A stretch of 64,000 nucleotides of DNA, taken from Anthoceros angustus (lineage: Eukaryota; Streptophyta; Anthocerotopsida; Anthocerotales; Anthocerotaceae). The translations under genes were made by a program, and so were the position numbers. The notes beneath the pieces were generated by a model that saw only the letters and a list, made by a program, of their open reading frames with translations, was not told the origin of the DNA and ran no database searches. Where the stretch lies: the NCBI GenBank assembly GCA_010909165.1, contig MU008161.1, positions 1,922,001 to 1,986,000 of the forward strand. Reading direction: 5' to 3'. Every line of letters starts with the position of its first letter. The first letter of the stretch is position 1. Of this stretch, positions 45,544 to 58,563 are shown piece by piece.

Positions 45544-47612
45544 GTATATCCTCTACATGTGTATGTATGTATTAAATTTCTGAAGCAAGCAAGGAGCAAA
45601 GCTAGGCTTCGAAGAAAAGCTGCCTAACCGGAAATGTTCAAAGCGCGATTCACGATACAAGACATTTAAGTATCTTTTTGCAAGAGGAAAAAGCGAGAAA
45701 CATATCTGAGAGAAAAAGGAAAGAGTTGTTTGGCATTTGTTTTCCAAGTAGCTTCACTCGAACTCAATCCTGAGACGTTCAGTGGTGTGTTAGATTAACA
45801 GGATAATCAACTACACCACGAAACCAGTTGCCAGTGTAAGGTGTACAGTTTTTTGTAGTTGCGTCACAAGATTTACAGAGAGACTCCCTTGTGCGAGTTC
45901 AAATTCGCAAGACCACTTCTAATATATGGTATAGTGGTTAACAATCACATAAGCTTTTCTTTACAAACTTTTCGTGCTCGGTTGGGTTGTAGACATTAAA
46001 TATTATTTTGTAAGTAAATCCGTATAAAAGATCCGATTCTCCAAGATGAAGTGGAGAAGCAAATACTATAGAGTAAGACAAAAATGAAGTGCAAATGCGA
46101 ATGGCCAAATGAACACACATTTATAAGAACGTGGTTGTTAAGAATATTGCGCTTCGATAAGTACTTAGATGGGGTGCCTAAATGTAGTTGATGCCCTTGG
46201 TGCTAGTAGCTTAGACATACCGTGGTATAAGTTGTTAAGTACCAAGCCCCATGCTAGGAGAATTCCATCAAAATGGACTATAATAGACTTCTTCTTCTTT
46301 TCTTCAATTATTAATACGTAGCTCTATGTCATTCCTATTGTAGTGCACTTCTCATTTTTTTCATTCAACTATTCTCATTTTAAAAGTATACAAGAAAGCA
46401 TAATTTGTCATTCAAGGACAAAGCATAGAATCGTGGAATATGTAGCTCAAGATTTACATGAAAACTAGGAAACATCCGAATGTCCTTCATAGGATGTTGG
46501 TGAATGTTTCTCATAGAAGACTAGTTTCTCTTAAGAATACTTTTATCTAGATAATAATTGATGTAATCCTTGCATGTCAGTATATCCTCTACATGTGTAT
46601 GTATGTATTAAATTTCTGAAGCAAGCAAGGAGCAAAGCTAGGCTTCAAGAAAGCCCTAACCGGAAATGTTCAAGCGCGATTCACGATACAAGACATTTAA
46701 GTATCTTTTGCAAGAGGAAAAAGCGAGAAACATATCTCGAGAAAAAGGAAAGAGTTGTTTGGCATTTGTTTTCCAAGTAGCTTCACTCGAACTCAATCTC
46801 GAGGCGTTCGGTGTGTTAGATTAACGGATAATCAACTACACCACCGATTACCAGATTAAAGGTGTCGAGTTTTGTAGTTGCGTCACAAGATTTGAGAGAC
46901 TCCTATGTGCGAGTTCAAATTCGCAAGACCACTTCTAATATATGGTATAGTGGTTAACAATCACATAAGCTTTTCTTTACAAACTTTTCGTGCTCGGTTG
47001 GGTTGTAGACATTAAATATTATTTTGTAAGTAAATCCGTATAAAAGATCCGATTCTCCAAGATGAAGTGGAGAAGCAAATACTATAGAGTAAGACAAAAA
47101 AATGAAGTGCAAATGTGTGTGCGAATGACTAAGGCCAAATGAACACACATTTATAAGAACGTGGTTGTTAAGAATATTGCGCTTCGATAAGTACTTAGAT
47201 GGGGTGCCTAAATGTAGTTGATGCCCTTGGTGCTAGTAGCTTAGACATACCGTGGTATAAGTTGTTAAGTACCAAGCCCCATGCTAGGAGAATTCCATCA
47301 AAATGGACTATAATAGACTTCTTCTTCTTTTCTTCAATTATTAATACGTAGCTCTATGTCATTCCTATTGTAGTGCAGCTTCTCATTTTTTTTCATTCAA
47401 CTATTCTCATTTTAAAAAGTATACAAGAAAGCATAATTTGTCATTCAAGGACAAAGCATAGAATGCGTGGAATATGTAGCTCAAGATTTACATGAAAACT
47501 AGGAAACATCCGGAATGTCCTTCATAGGATGTTGGTGAATGTTTCTCATAGAAGACTAGTTTCTCTTAAGAATACTTTTATCTAGATAATAATTGATGTA
47601 ATACTTGCATGT
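45544..47612. repeat. ~1.03-kb tandem direct duplication, unevenly diverged
   Basis: Copy 1 (45544-46579) abuts copy 2 (46580 to about 47612). Both start GTATATCCTCTACATGTGTA and end GATGTAAT-CTTGCATGT. The last ~650 bases are nearly identical, whereas the first ~350 bases differ by many small indels and substitutions. No coding content is visible. The sequence is AT-rich. Confidence 0.92.
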
Positions 47613-48690
47613 GTCTTTTGCTTGGTGGAATGAAGCATTTTATTTTTCTTTGTGCTATCTATAAGGATGTAAGGGAGAATTTGGGCATACAAAAAAGGTG
47701 TGTCCATTTGGCCGAAAAGATTATTGCTAGATTTTGTGTGTAAGATTATTGCCATTATTTCGGTGGAGATAAAATTTTGAATTACTATAAAAGAAATATT
47801 GAATTGTGCATGTGCTAGGACTGTAAGGTCTATGAGATAGTTCTAATAACTAGAGAGGAGTTATGAAGATCACGTTTCACTTTCTTGTATTCATTTTATA
47901 GGCCTATGAAAGCTTTAATAAGAGAAGAGTTATATAGATCACATCTCACTTGTTTTTATTCATTTTATATACCTATAAAAACTATGTATAGTCATAGATA
48001 GTAGTAGAAATCATGTATTTGGAACATGCATGTAATACAAACTTACCATGTGTTCTGCTGGCATCTACTTTTCTAAGGTGTTATCCTACTATGTCAATAC
48101 AATTTAATCCACTTGCCACATTAGTTAAGGAATTATATCATCTTGAGTATCTTATTCAAAAACATAGCTACATCGAGCTCGTATCATCAAAATAACCTGG
48201 AGAAATGAGAACTTATCAAGTGCTTTATTGATAAGCATAGCATATAGCTGTATCCAACTTGCAACTTATCACTCAAAATGAATAGGAGGAATCAGAACCT
48301 CTCAAGTACCGCGGTGAGAAGCATACAATAACATAACATACAGCTGTGTCCAACTCGCATCATTCACAATAATATAATACTCAATATATCAACTCAAAAA
48401 CGATACGAAAATCAACTAGTCACACGTGTTAATATGATAGGATGTTCGGAGCACCTCAACTAGGCACACGTGTTAGTATGATAGGATGCTTGAACCACCT
48501 GATTCAAAATAAGATTATCTTGCTCAAATCAACCACAAGACAAACAAACCCCTGATGAGTAGAACCATGATGATGAAATAACCAATACATGCATGATGTG
48601 AATTATATGTTAGTAATAATTTTAAAATAAAATTTAGAGAAATATGAATATGAATTGTACATTATCCGAACTTGTGAGGTTGTAAGTAGT
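47613..48690. other. AT-rich intergenic sequence
   Basis: No gene seen. A short direct repeat containing CACACGTGTTA-TATGATAGGAT occurs at about 48421 and 48466. Confidence 0.5.
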
Positions 48691-49615
48691 GGCTAGGTGG
48701 TAAATTTATGGATTCGGAGTGTGTGGGCTTATGGTTTGTGGGTTGTGAGGTTTGTGTGGAGTTTGTGGGGTTCCGGTTTGTGGATTGTAGGTATGGGTGG
48801 CTTTTTTGGGTCTCGGTTTTGTGGGCTGAAGTGTAGCTGGTTTGTGGATTGTGGTATGAGGCTCTTTTTTGGGTTGTGGTTTGTGATTTGTGGGCTTATA
48901 GGGTTTGTGTGCAGGGCTTGTATATTATTAGTATGAGGGTCTTTTTTTTGGGTTGTGGGTTCGTGGGGATTGTGTGGGCTGTGGGCTGTGGGTTTGTGGG
49001 TTTGTGGGCTGTGGTCATATGGGTTTGTGGGCTGTGGTCATGTGGGTTTGTGGGCTGTGGTTATGTGGGTTTGTGGGCTGTGGTCATGTGGGTTTGTGGA
49101 TTGTGAGTATGGGGCTCTTTTATGGGTTGTGGGTTTGTGATTTGTGGGTTTGTAGGGTTTGGGTGGGCTGTGGGGCTTGCGGGCCGTGAGTAGGAGGGTC
49201 TTTTTTTGGGCTGTGGGTTTGTGGCATGTGGGTTTGTGGCATGTGGGTTTGTGGAATGTGAGTATGGGGCTCATTTTTGGGTTGTGAGTTTGTAGGGGTT
49301 TGGGTGGGCTGTGGGGCTTGTGGGTCGTGAGTATGAGGGTCTTTTTTTGGGCTGTGGGTTTCTGGGCTGCGGGTTGGGGGTTTGTGGGCTGTGGTCATCT
49401 GGGTTTGTGGATTGTGAGTATGGGGCTCTTTTTTGGGTTGTGGGTTTGTGATTTGTGGGTTTGTGGATTGTGAGTATGGGGCTCTTTTTTGGGTTGTGGG
49501 TTTGTGATTCGTGGGTTTGTAGGGTTTGGGTGGGGTGTGGGGTTGTGGGTCGTGAGTATGAGGGTCTTTTCTTGGGCAGTGGGATTGTAGGGATTGTGTG
49601 GCGCTGTGGGTGGCG
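48690..49615. repeat. G-rich minisatellite (TGTGGGTTTGTGGGC-type units)
   Basis: Over 900 bases the plus strand is built from variants of GGGTTTGTGGGCTGTGG, with interspersed GAGTATGGGGCTCTTTTTTG units of longer period. Almost no C appears outside GGGC. Open frames on both strands (Lys/Pro/Thr/His-rich on minus) are composition artefacts. The many GGG runs on one strand allow G-quadruplex formation. Confidence 0.9.
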
Positions 49616-49899
49616 GTGGCGGGGGCATGTGAGGCCGAGGTTCGAGGTCGAAGCCGGGGCAAACCAGTCGCTGTCGGGAAGGCAAGTGAATCCTGAGCCG
49701 AGCCCTGAACTGAGGGCAACTGAAAGCGTGTCAGAAGAAAGAGGGTGTCTGTCCCGTTGCTGTTGCCCCGAGTGAGTGGGCAGGGCAGGGCAGCGCATCC
49801 GATGGCAAGCGCACCAGTGGGCCGTCCCCAGTCCCCAGCCCCAGCCCCAGCCCCAGTAACCTTCGAAATCAGCTTCTGGACGTTTCACACTACGGCCAT

Positions 49900-52642
49900 G
49901 TAACTTATCGCACTATTTTAGCCTTAATTTTCTGTTATCCTTGTCGTTTCGCGTGTCGCAATCGGAGCGATATCCCTTCGCATGGAGCCGCGTTCCCACT
50001 GCGCAGCCGCGGACGGTCGCGATGCCGCGATGCGCCTCATCGACCGCCGCGCAAGCGTTCGAACTTCGCGATTAATCCTGGCCCCCGTTACCCCACTCCG
50101 TAACAGGAATCGGCCCCGGTGAGAACGCGGCGATAAAGGAGTAACTTGATGCCCCTCTCTCTCTCCGTCTCCGTCTCCGTCTGTCTGCCTGTCTGCGTGC
50201 GTCGTCTCCTATTGCAAGCCAAGCGCGGCTGGCTGTGCCTGCCTGCTCTGCTGCTGCTGCTTCTTCCCTTCCTTTCCCTTCCTTCCTTCCCTTCCTCCCC
50301 ACACCCCTCCCCACCCTCCCCTCCCCTCCCGCGGCTCTCTCCCCGCCGCTGCCCGCCGCCTGCCCGCCCGCCTGCGCCACAGGCGAGCTCAGCTGCTGCC
50401 CGCGCGCGGAGTGCCCGCTGCTGCCCGCGGCGGCCTCATTCTCGCCTCGCCCGCTCCGCGATTCCGCTGTGCGCCGAGGAACAGCGAGAGCAGGAAATGG
50501 CGCGACGCCGTGGATCGTGAAGCCCGGGCGCGGTGTGAGCGGCCGGAGCCTGCCGGAAGCAGCATGGATGTGCGGGATTGGGACCTGGATTGAGCGCAGG
50601 ATTGATCGGAGGAACGTTGTGCGGAGGAGAACAGGGGCCGTGGCTGGTTAGGCGGTTGCGCGCGGGAATTTGCGGCTCGCGGGAGCAGGATTGGTGCTGG
50701 TGAGGTGCAATTGTGGCGGCCGCGTGCTCTTGCGGCTGCTGCAGCGGCGGATCAGCACGGTTTTGTGTCCAGTCCAGGGCAAGCTGCGGTGCGGAGGCTG
50801 CTGTGGATTGGAGCGGGAGCTTCCCGAGCAGTGCCTTCCTCTTGCTGCTGCTGCTGCTGCGTGGTGCGTCTCAGTGCAGTTACCTTCCTCGACTCGGAGG
50901 TGTCGCAAGGATTTGCGGTTACGCGCTGGCTGAGTGTGCGTGCGTGTTTGAGAGTGTTTGAGTGCCGCCGTCGCTTGTCTTGATTCCTCCTCTGTGTACA
51001 CTTTCTTCCTGGCTGCCTGCAAGTATGTGTGTCCACCCTAGCTGCTGCGCATTTGTGCTGCGGCTGCGGGAACGCCTTCTGCAATTGTGCATTTAGCGTG
51101 CCGCCGGTGGCCGGGAGCTTGCTTTGTTTGTGTGTGTGAGCCAAGTCCTTGGAGCCTGTGCTGTTCTGTGCTGTGCTGTCCTTCTTAGTACTGTGCCCGG
51201 TCGGCTCGTGGTGGTTGCCTCTTCTCGGTGCCGCGCATTGTGTTCAAGGCGCCGCCGAGTCTTTGAGTCCTTGTTTGCGTGCTCGGAGCTTGTAGTAGCC
51301 CCCGTTTTCTGCCCCTTGCCTTCCTTGCAACCCGGCGCACCCGAGTCTTGCATTCTAGATACTACTTTCCACTCGAATTCAGCAAGTGTGTCCGGTTTCT
51401 TCCTGCAGGGAGTGATACAGGCTGGAATAGTACTGCAGCGCGCGTGGTCGCGCAGGCCTGCTGGCTCTATCGAGGGGGACGACTTCGGCCAGCTCTCTCG
51501 GTGACTCTGTTATCACATGCTGCAGTACAAGCGGGAGCGCGGTTATCCAATTCTGGCAGCGATAGCATCGACAGGCGGTGTTCTTTAAGTGAGCACACTT
51601 TCACCACAGCTGATCTCACAGCAGCAGATGCGCACCTAGTCCTGACAAGCGGCCTCAAGTCTATCTGATTCATTCTTACCTGCACTCTGGCTGGCTTCTC
51701 ACAAGAAGGAGCGCGCCGGATCCTGAGGCCTCCGTCCACCTTACCCTGGGCCGGTGAGATGGTACATTGGCTTTGACGACTGTGGTAGGTGACACAGCAA
51801 TAGCGCTCACATTCAAATCTCCCTGGAGGTGTAAGCTTCCATGGCCAGCACCACTCTGTACACCTCTCCTACCCCGACTACATCGACAGCGTCCTCCAGT
51901 GAGGCCCCGAGACAAAAGACTCAACCCTCGAGTCGAATCCTCCAGGCTCTCTGCGTGTTCGAGCATCTTTCCAATCCAGGTACATTCTCCTCATCTCCTT
52001 CTGCAGGTGTCATGTGCCGTGGCGCTAAGCAAAACTCTTTGGAGTCCGTTACTGCAGTTGCTTCTTTGCGTACCCCCCGAAGAGTCCCATGTTTCTGCTT
52101 ACAGCACTGTGATTGTGATGACAGCTGCTTGCGTTTGAGAGTCCAGATGGTGTCATGAGCTGTATAGGGGGGGTACCGGTGGCCTTATCCTTGTTCCACA
52201 CTGAAGGAATTCGTTCCTCAGCTCGGGCGAGGCACTTAGCTGTCATCATCTATCTTGCCGCATTGTGGTGTTTAGTCTGCACGATCTGATTTCGTCTGCC
52301 TAGATTAGTGTAAAGTAGTAGGCGGTTATGTGTCGGGAAATCTAACTGCCATAGATTTCTGTCGCTGGCAAGAAATGCATGTTATTCAGAGCTATGTCAG
52401 TGGGAAATGCATACTTGGAAGACAAGGTCACGAGCCTGGGGAGCCTGCAATCTGCTCTTCATTGCTTGGAGAGTACATGCTATCCTCTCATTAGCAGTAG
52501 GCGAAGGCGCCAGTTCCGGTCTCTGCCTTCTTTGTCCTCCGCTTCGCAGATGAATGGTCCGCGCGTTGTTCGAAGCTTTAGTTGGAGTAGTCGTCGGATG
52601 AATGTCTGGTAGAATTTTAAGGAGTAGGGCGCTTTGAGATGC
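49900..52642 (+). promoter_or_regulatory. GC-rich promoter and probable long 5' leader of the RWP-RK gene
   Basis: From about 50150 the plus strand is CT-rich, then GC-rich with CTG/CCG runs, like a plant transcription start with a long leader. Several short upstream frames (for example 50411-50593) precede the main ATG. Leader introns are possible, since several GT..AG pairs exist, but cannot be fixed. No other gene is supported here. Confidence 0.4.
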
Positions 52643-55380
52643 ATGAGGCGCAGGAATCGATTCCCGATGCCGCCTGACCTGCCCGTCTATCTTCCTGCAG
52701 AGGTCCTCAAGAGTGTGCAACTGTACTCGGAGAATGGAAGCTTGTCAGCCATACAGCAGGAGCTCACATTTTCACCCAACGGGTATGCTCAAATCAGTGA
52801 ACCGATTCCGTCCTATTTCCGGAAGTACAATGCAATCGACTCTGAGGACTTCTTCAATGCTCTAAAGAAGATCAATGAGAAGGACCTATGGAAGTGCATC
52901 TTCGAATATCACACGCACCGAGTTCCGGCAACCATTCCACCTCTTTTGTCCGTGTCCAGGTCGACTCTCTGCCCAGAGCTCATATTTCTGTGAATTTTGC
53001 TGGGATGGTAGCGGACACTAACTCTTTGCCTTTCCTGTTTCTTGCAGTAACCCTCTGTTGCAGAGCTTGCCCTGCCTGGCATATGATCTCATGTTGGTTG
53101 AGAAGGACATTCAGAGCAGAGCCTGCGATATCAACCAAGTCGTGGTGCCTTCCTCTCGCCTTCTGGAGCTGGATCGGCCTCACCATGACAGACGCCACTA
53201 TGGCAGCCTACAATGTACTAGTAGACTGCCCTCCCCTCAGGAGACATCTTTACAGAGTCCAACGAAGTGGAGCATATCGGCCATGTCTGCGTTGACTGGA
53301 CAATCTGGAAACACGGAGGAAGATGCGGAACGAGAAGCTTTGTTGATACGTGGGGATCATGATGCATTGGGGCAACAGGAAGATGAACCTGGTCACATAG
53401 TCGGACAGCATGAAATGGAGATGCACCAAGCCGAGACCAATCTGCATGAGTGGGGCTCAGATTTGGAGCTTGCAAGCCCTCGAATGTTTCACCCATGTCA
53501 GCTGGGGTCGTCTTGGAGCACCAGCACCATGACTTTTGCAGGTGCGTACCCTGTTTCTTACAACTCTCTTCTGTGCTGTTGCTGCTACCCGTTCTATGTT
53601 GTTGACAAACTTATGTACCGTCCTAGATATGTTGGTTCCATTTGACCACTGACGGATCGTCGGTCACCTTGTGAACCCCCTTGTTGCTGTGCAGGTGGTT
53701 TGTCAGGTCTGAGTCCTACTGCCCTCAGTCCTACATCCAGCATGGTTACAAACCAGAAAGGAGGCGGAATGGGCCCTCACTGTTCGTCCTGGAACTCCCC
53801 TCTATTTATTTCCAGCGGCAGTCTCCCCGCTGTTGATGGTTTTCCCTTGGATCCCTCCTCTTCTTTGTCAACCCATAGTAGCCTGGCTCACCTCAAGCCC
53901 CTGTCCACCGCCAGCGATTTCTCTAACTCCCTCACACCTTTGAGTCCCGGATCTTTGTTAGAGTCGAGTGTCAACTCCATTCTAGGTCCCAAGCAGGTCA
54001 GACAGCTGAACTCTGCAGGACACTTGAGGAGGGTTTATGAACGGTCTCCTTCACATTGCAGCGATGACAGCGTGGGCACTCCACTGAACCCAAAGAGAAT
54101 TGGGCAAGCGGAGGCTTTGGCATCTGTTGGGCTCTCTCTCCAGCCCCTAGGAACTTCGTTAGCTGGTGATAAGGAGACTGGGTTGATGTACAGAGACTTG
54201 GCCGGTTACTCAATTGAAGGTGCGGAGGGCTGCCCGACTCCACGGGGTTTTTCTGGTCTTCAGCACGAAGCCTTTCCTGCCTGTGCTAATGACAGCTTCC
54301 TAAAAAATGGGAGGTATTCAAGTGGCCAGCCAGAGGAGGATTTCAGCGCAAGTCGTCTGGAAGTGTTTCCTGCTGCTCAGGTTGAAAATTATGGTGGGTG
54401 TCAGAACGAGTCGTTTTCTGGGTTTCAGAATGACACTATTTATGCACCTCGGGCCGATGCATTTGCTCCTGGTGGCCACGCCGACATATTCTGGAACGAG
54501 AATTTCCTTAGGGACTGTCGCAACGAGGGGCTCCATGGAGTGGGATGCCTGCAAGATAGCCAACTTGGAAATGCTGGCTCCTTGCTGAGAGATCCACCTC
54601 GCAATCAAGGTGGTCTCCTGTCGAGAAACGGCAGGAGTGATGCATTTTCTCTGGACTCCGCAAGGGGTCCAGAAGTCAATTATCTCAACCGGACTTCTGA
54701 CTTGGCCAGTGTGGGCAACAACATATCAACAAAGAACATGCTGGAGAAGGTGACAGGCAATGCACAGGGCCACCACCAGCGGGGTCCCTCCGAGAGGATG
54801 ACAGAGATCACGCTGTCCGAACTCTCTCACTACTTCAACATGCCCATCACTCAGGCCTCCAAAGAGTTGAAGGTGGGCCTGACGGTGCTGAAAAAGAGAT
54901 GCCGTGAGTTTGGCATTCCCAGGTGGCCACATCGCAAGATGAAAAGTCTGGACAGCCTCATCCACAATATTCAGGTGATAGGAAATGGGCGGCTCTCTTT
55001 ACCATTTCTACTTTGATTCTGGTCTTTGAAGTTCTTTGTTCCTCATGCTCATTTTTGACGCGTCTTTGCAGGAGCTGGCCAAAGGTCCTGAAGGGCAGAC
55101 TTCTGGACAAGTGCTGAACGCAGTGAGAGAGCTTGAGTCTCAAAAGAAGAAGATGGAGGAAAGGCCTGGAATTGAGCTGGCTGAGAGAACGAAAAGGTTA
55201 CGTCAAGCTTGCTTCAAGGCAAGCTACAAGAAGAGGCGGCAGGCTCAGCTCGAGGCAGGTCTATCACAATCTAGCCAGAGTCGTCAATCCAAGGACGGCT
55301 CAGCTTCCGTGCGATTCGACCAACTGCCCATGTCAAGTGGAGGACATACAGAGTGCGTATCAACCACTATGGTGTCCTAG
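52643..55380 (+). CDS. RWP-RK domain transcription factor, RKD-like
   Basis: Four exons, 52643-52959, 53048-53541, 53695-54974 and 55072-55380, join in frame to 799 residues. The RWP-RK DNA-binding domain lies at about residues 630-700: [40 protein letters not shown]. His replaces the common Tyr in the R-W-P-x-R-K signature. A basic helix follows ([15 protein letters not shown]). The long N-terminal part is Ser/Asn/Gly-rich; no PB1 domain is visible at the C terminus, unlike NIN-like proteins. RKD proteins govern egg-cell and germ-cell identity in land plants. The subfamily and that role are inference. The start is the first ATG of the exon. Confidence 0.85.
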
Positions 55381-56247
55381 GACTGGGCTCCCTTCCGTCC
55401 AAACCAACTGACTGCCTGGGGAAATGTAGTGTTCTCGAGTCTTCGTCCTAATCTTATCATAATTTGTGGGAGGAGATGTAGATGTAGATATGCTAGCTGA
55501 GAAGGTTGCCACCGAGAATACTAACAGAAGCCCGTCTTGAATTCTAGGATTCCTCATTACCAGTAGTAGTATCAGAGCGAGTGAGAGATGAAGGAGGCCC
55601 AAGTTTTGCAGATGAGCTTTGTTCCGTCGTGTACAGATCGGATTGCAGATTGTTAGGAAGACTCAGGGGGACTGAGGAGCTTGGACGCTCTTCGGACGAG
55701 GAAGTCTTCGGATCTTCGGTCCTGCAGAGTTCAGTGGCTCGCAGACTAACTTATAGGCCCTGGCATCAGAATTTGGGAATTAGGTTATGCAGCTTCACTG
55801 GGTTCTTCACGTTCGTCGTGTTGTTCAGTCACCTACGCTGAAGTGTTTACGAGGAAACTACTACCTATAAAATATCGAAATTTATTCGTGCTTTCGATTT
55901 TGAGATGGAACTAAGACACCTGTTTTCAAAGGAGCGCGTATGGGTTTGTGAAAGATTTGTTTGTAAACTTATACAGCGTGTCCAACCTAAAAACATGTGA
56001 TTGTGCCAGAAAGGAGTTTGGCTCTACCTACACGTTCGAAGTATGGAATGGAATTTGCCTGCTGAGGGCATTTCGTTGCAATAATAGGGCACTCTGAAAA
56101 TATTATATCTACCTTTGTACAAAAGATTGCCAGATTTGCCTTTCGAGAAAGGGTTATCCCTGACACATGCTCTTTGACCAGGTATACATTAGGTTTGTCT
56201 GTAACAAATGATTCGTGTCTGTACATGTACATGTAGTGTCAACTCAC
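55381..56247. other. Spacer between convergent RWP-RK and sigma-factor genes
   Basis: Should contain both 3' untranslated regions. Nothing else was recognised. Confidence 0.5.
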
Positions 56248-58421
56248 CTACTCTGATAAATAGCTGCGGAGATAGTCCAGGCGGGTAGGATGCTTCAGTT
56301 TGAGCAACCCTCGAGCCTCATATCGTCGTACCATTTCCCTTGACAAATTCAAGTTCCTGCCAATCTCTCCCAGTGAACGTTCACCCTTACCATCCAGCCC
56401 AAATCTTTGCCTGAGGACTATGCTTTCCTTTGGCTTCAGAGAGTCCAACTGTGGCATCAATCAAACATATGAGGAACATTAATAGGACAAGTCAACAACT
56501 GGTCAAACCTGGAGAATGCGTACCACGTCATCCATCCCAAGCCGCAGCAGAGCATCTCCTGATAGTCTCAGCAACTTGGTTTCCAAGTTCTCGCAATCGG
56601 CGAAATTCTGGACGTGCTCTTCTCCGGTAACCCTTGACCGCTCATACAAAGATCTGGTGTAGAGAGTGGACCGGACTATGTCCCGAAACCTGTCCTGCTT
56701 TAGACCTAACTTTGCTGCAACCTCCTCATCTGATGCTGGCCGTTCCAGTTTCAGGAGAAGCTCTAGTCTCGCTCTCTTGATGTTAAGCTTGTGCTGTTGG
56801 AAACAGGGCAACAACCATAAGTGAGAACCCAACCGATCCATCTGGGCACTCGACCAAATATATATATGCGTACTCCCTTACAACAGATCTCTTTCTTCGT
56901 GGGTTTTGCGGAGTACTCACACCGGCCAGATTAAATGGAGATCGCAGGAGGTGTCCAGATCTTGTTTGAGCTCGCAAAATAGAATTCCGAATCCAATAGA
57001 CAGCATATGTTGAAAATCTATGACCCCTTTCAGGGTCGAACTTGTCAACACCTTGGAGCAGTCCTTGAACCCCTTCCTGGCACAAGTCAAACAGGGACAA
57101 GTTCATCTTGTCCCTGTGATATTTGTGTGCTTGAAACAGTACCAACCTCAAGTTGTGCTGCAAAGAAGTTGAGAAAAACTCGCCTCAGGACAACGTACTG
57201 GAAATTTTGTCTACAGTATCACAAACAAGGTAAAACGACTAGACAGGTCGCACACGTAAGAGCACTTGCACCTGGATAAGCTTGTTACGAGCTGCTCTCC
57301 CAAGTGCCATCTGCCTCCGGAAAGAAGCCAGGTCCATTTTGGCCGCCACTGCCAGCTCTTCCTCAGTTGCATCCCTTCGAACTGTCTCGTTGAGAGTCCG
57401 CCGTAATCGTTGCAAGGTCTGTCCACGGACGGATCACAAATGAGCTGGATTGCAATTGAGGGAACGGCAACGCAACTCTTATCATATAGCCCGCCCTTAG
57501 CACATGAACGATCAGCATTACCCGAACACAATGGCTCACCTTCATCGGCTTCATCAAGAGAGCAAGCGAAGTTTCTTCAATCCCAGTCAGGATGCCTCTG
57601 TCAAGGTTGTTCCAACTGCTTCCCAGATCCAAGGCCGTGCCATACCGAGTGACTAAGTCTTCAGCCTGCTCCGACCACATATCTGTGATGTCATAGGTCA
57701 CCTCCTTTAGCACTTTCACATCCCTGGTGACCACATTATCCTTTCGCCTATGTCTTCCTTGAACTACGCTAAGACTTCCAACTATGTCCTCCTTTCCCTT
57801 CCTGATAGCAATGCGAGTTGTGAGATCCAACCGCCGCTTCCTACTTCCTTTCTTTACATCTGCCAACGCTGGAACACTTCCATCCGCTTGTGCTGCCGCT
57901 GACTGTGTCACTTCCATCCCAGCTTGGGCCGCCTTCTCCTGCTTTGCTCGCCTCTTCCCCGCCAGAGCGGGCACGGTATGGCTGGACGAAGGCTCACCCG
58001 TGCACTGACTGTCAAAATCAAGCCTTGGTTGAGACTCTAAATCTGCTACCAACTTCTCAAGCGACGGGACCGTAAAGATAGCCTCCGTTCCAGACACAGT
58101 CTCGTTGAACATCTTCTCCAGATCGGCCGCTCTCTGGTCAAAATCAATGACTTCATCCGCGGGAAACACTACCGTGGAGCGACTAATCGTAGCAGTAGCA
58201 CCAGCAGCAATGTTATTCTTCTTCCCCGACCTCTTCCCCCCCCTGATCCCTGCCACTACGGTGCAGCTCCCGCCTACGCGTTTGAACAACCCGGTCCCGG
58301 GACCAGGACTCCGCGAAATTGTGCCTCCTCCCAAACTATGCCTATGATACACCAGCGGAGAAGCAAACTGCGAATTCTCGAGCGCCAAAGCCGACAACCC
58401 GCCGAGTCTGACCTTCTCCAT
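56248..58421 (-). CDS. SIG: Plastid RNA polymerase sigma factor (sigma-70 type)
   Basis: Five minus-strand exons, 58421-57540, 57418-57272, 57157-56921, 56793-56509 and 56448-56248, join in frame to 583 residues. The first ~290 residues are a plastid transit peptide plus a variable region with K-R-R-A-K-Q-E basic clusters. Region 1.2/2 contains [26 protein letters not shown] and [10 protein letters not shown]. Region 4 has [19 protein letters not shown] and the helix-turn-helix [17 protein letters not shown]. It directs the bacterial-type plastid RNA polymerase to promoters. The conserved P-T-R-x-D-Y-L-R tail recalls one higher-plant SIG subclass, perhaps SIG3, but I leave the class open. Confidence 0.92.
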
Positions 58422-58505
58422 ATCCTACAACACCAAACCCCGCACAATCACACCAAACCTGAGCTAACACAACACCAACCATTGCACAACCCCGGAAACA
58501 TTCAA

Positions 58506-58563
58506 ACAAGAGCGGAAACAATCTGACAAGAGCGGAAACAATCTAACAAGAGCGAAAGCAACA
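58506..58563. repeat. 20-bp unit, three tandem copies upstream of the sigma gene
   Basis: ACAAGAGCGGAAACAATCTG recurs at 58506, 58526 and 58546 with one or two changes. It lies 85-140 bases upstream of the sigma ATG, in its probable leader or promoter. Confidence 0.8.

Noticed and set aside
45900-45945. TGGTATAGTGG and GTTCAAATTC as pol III A and B boxes
   Set aside because: The B-like box precedes the A-like box, so they cannot form a tRNA or SINE promoter.
49038-49888. Long minus-strand frames rich in His, Lys, Pro and Thr
   Set aside because: They are translations of the G-rich minisatellite; any frame is open because the repeat lacks stop codons.
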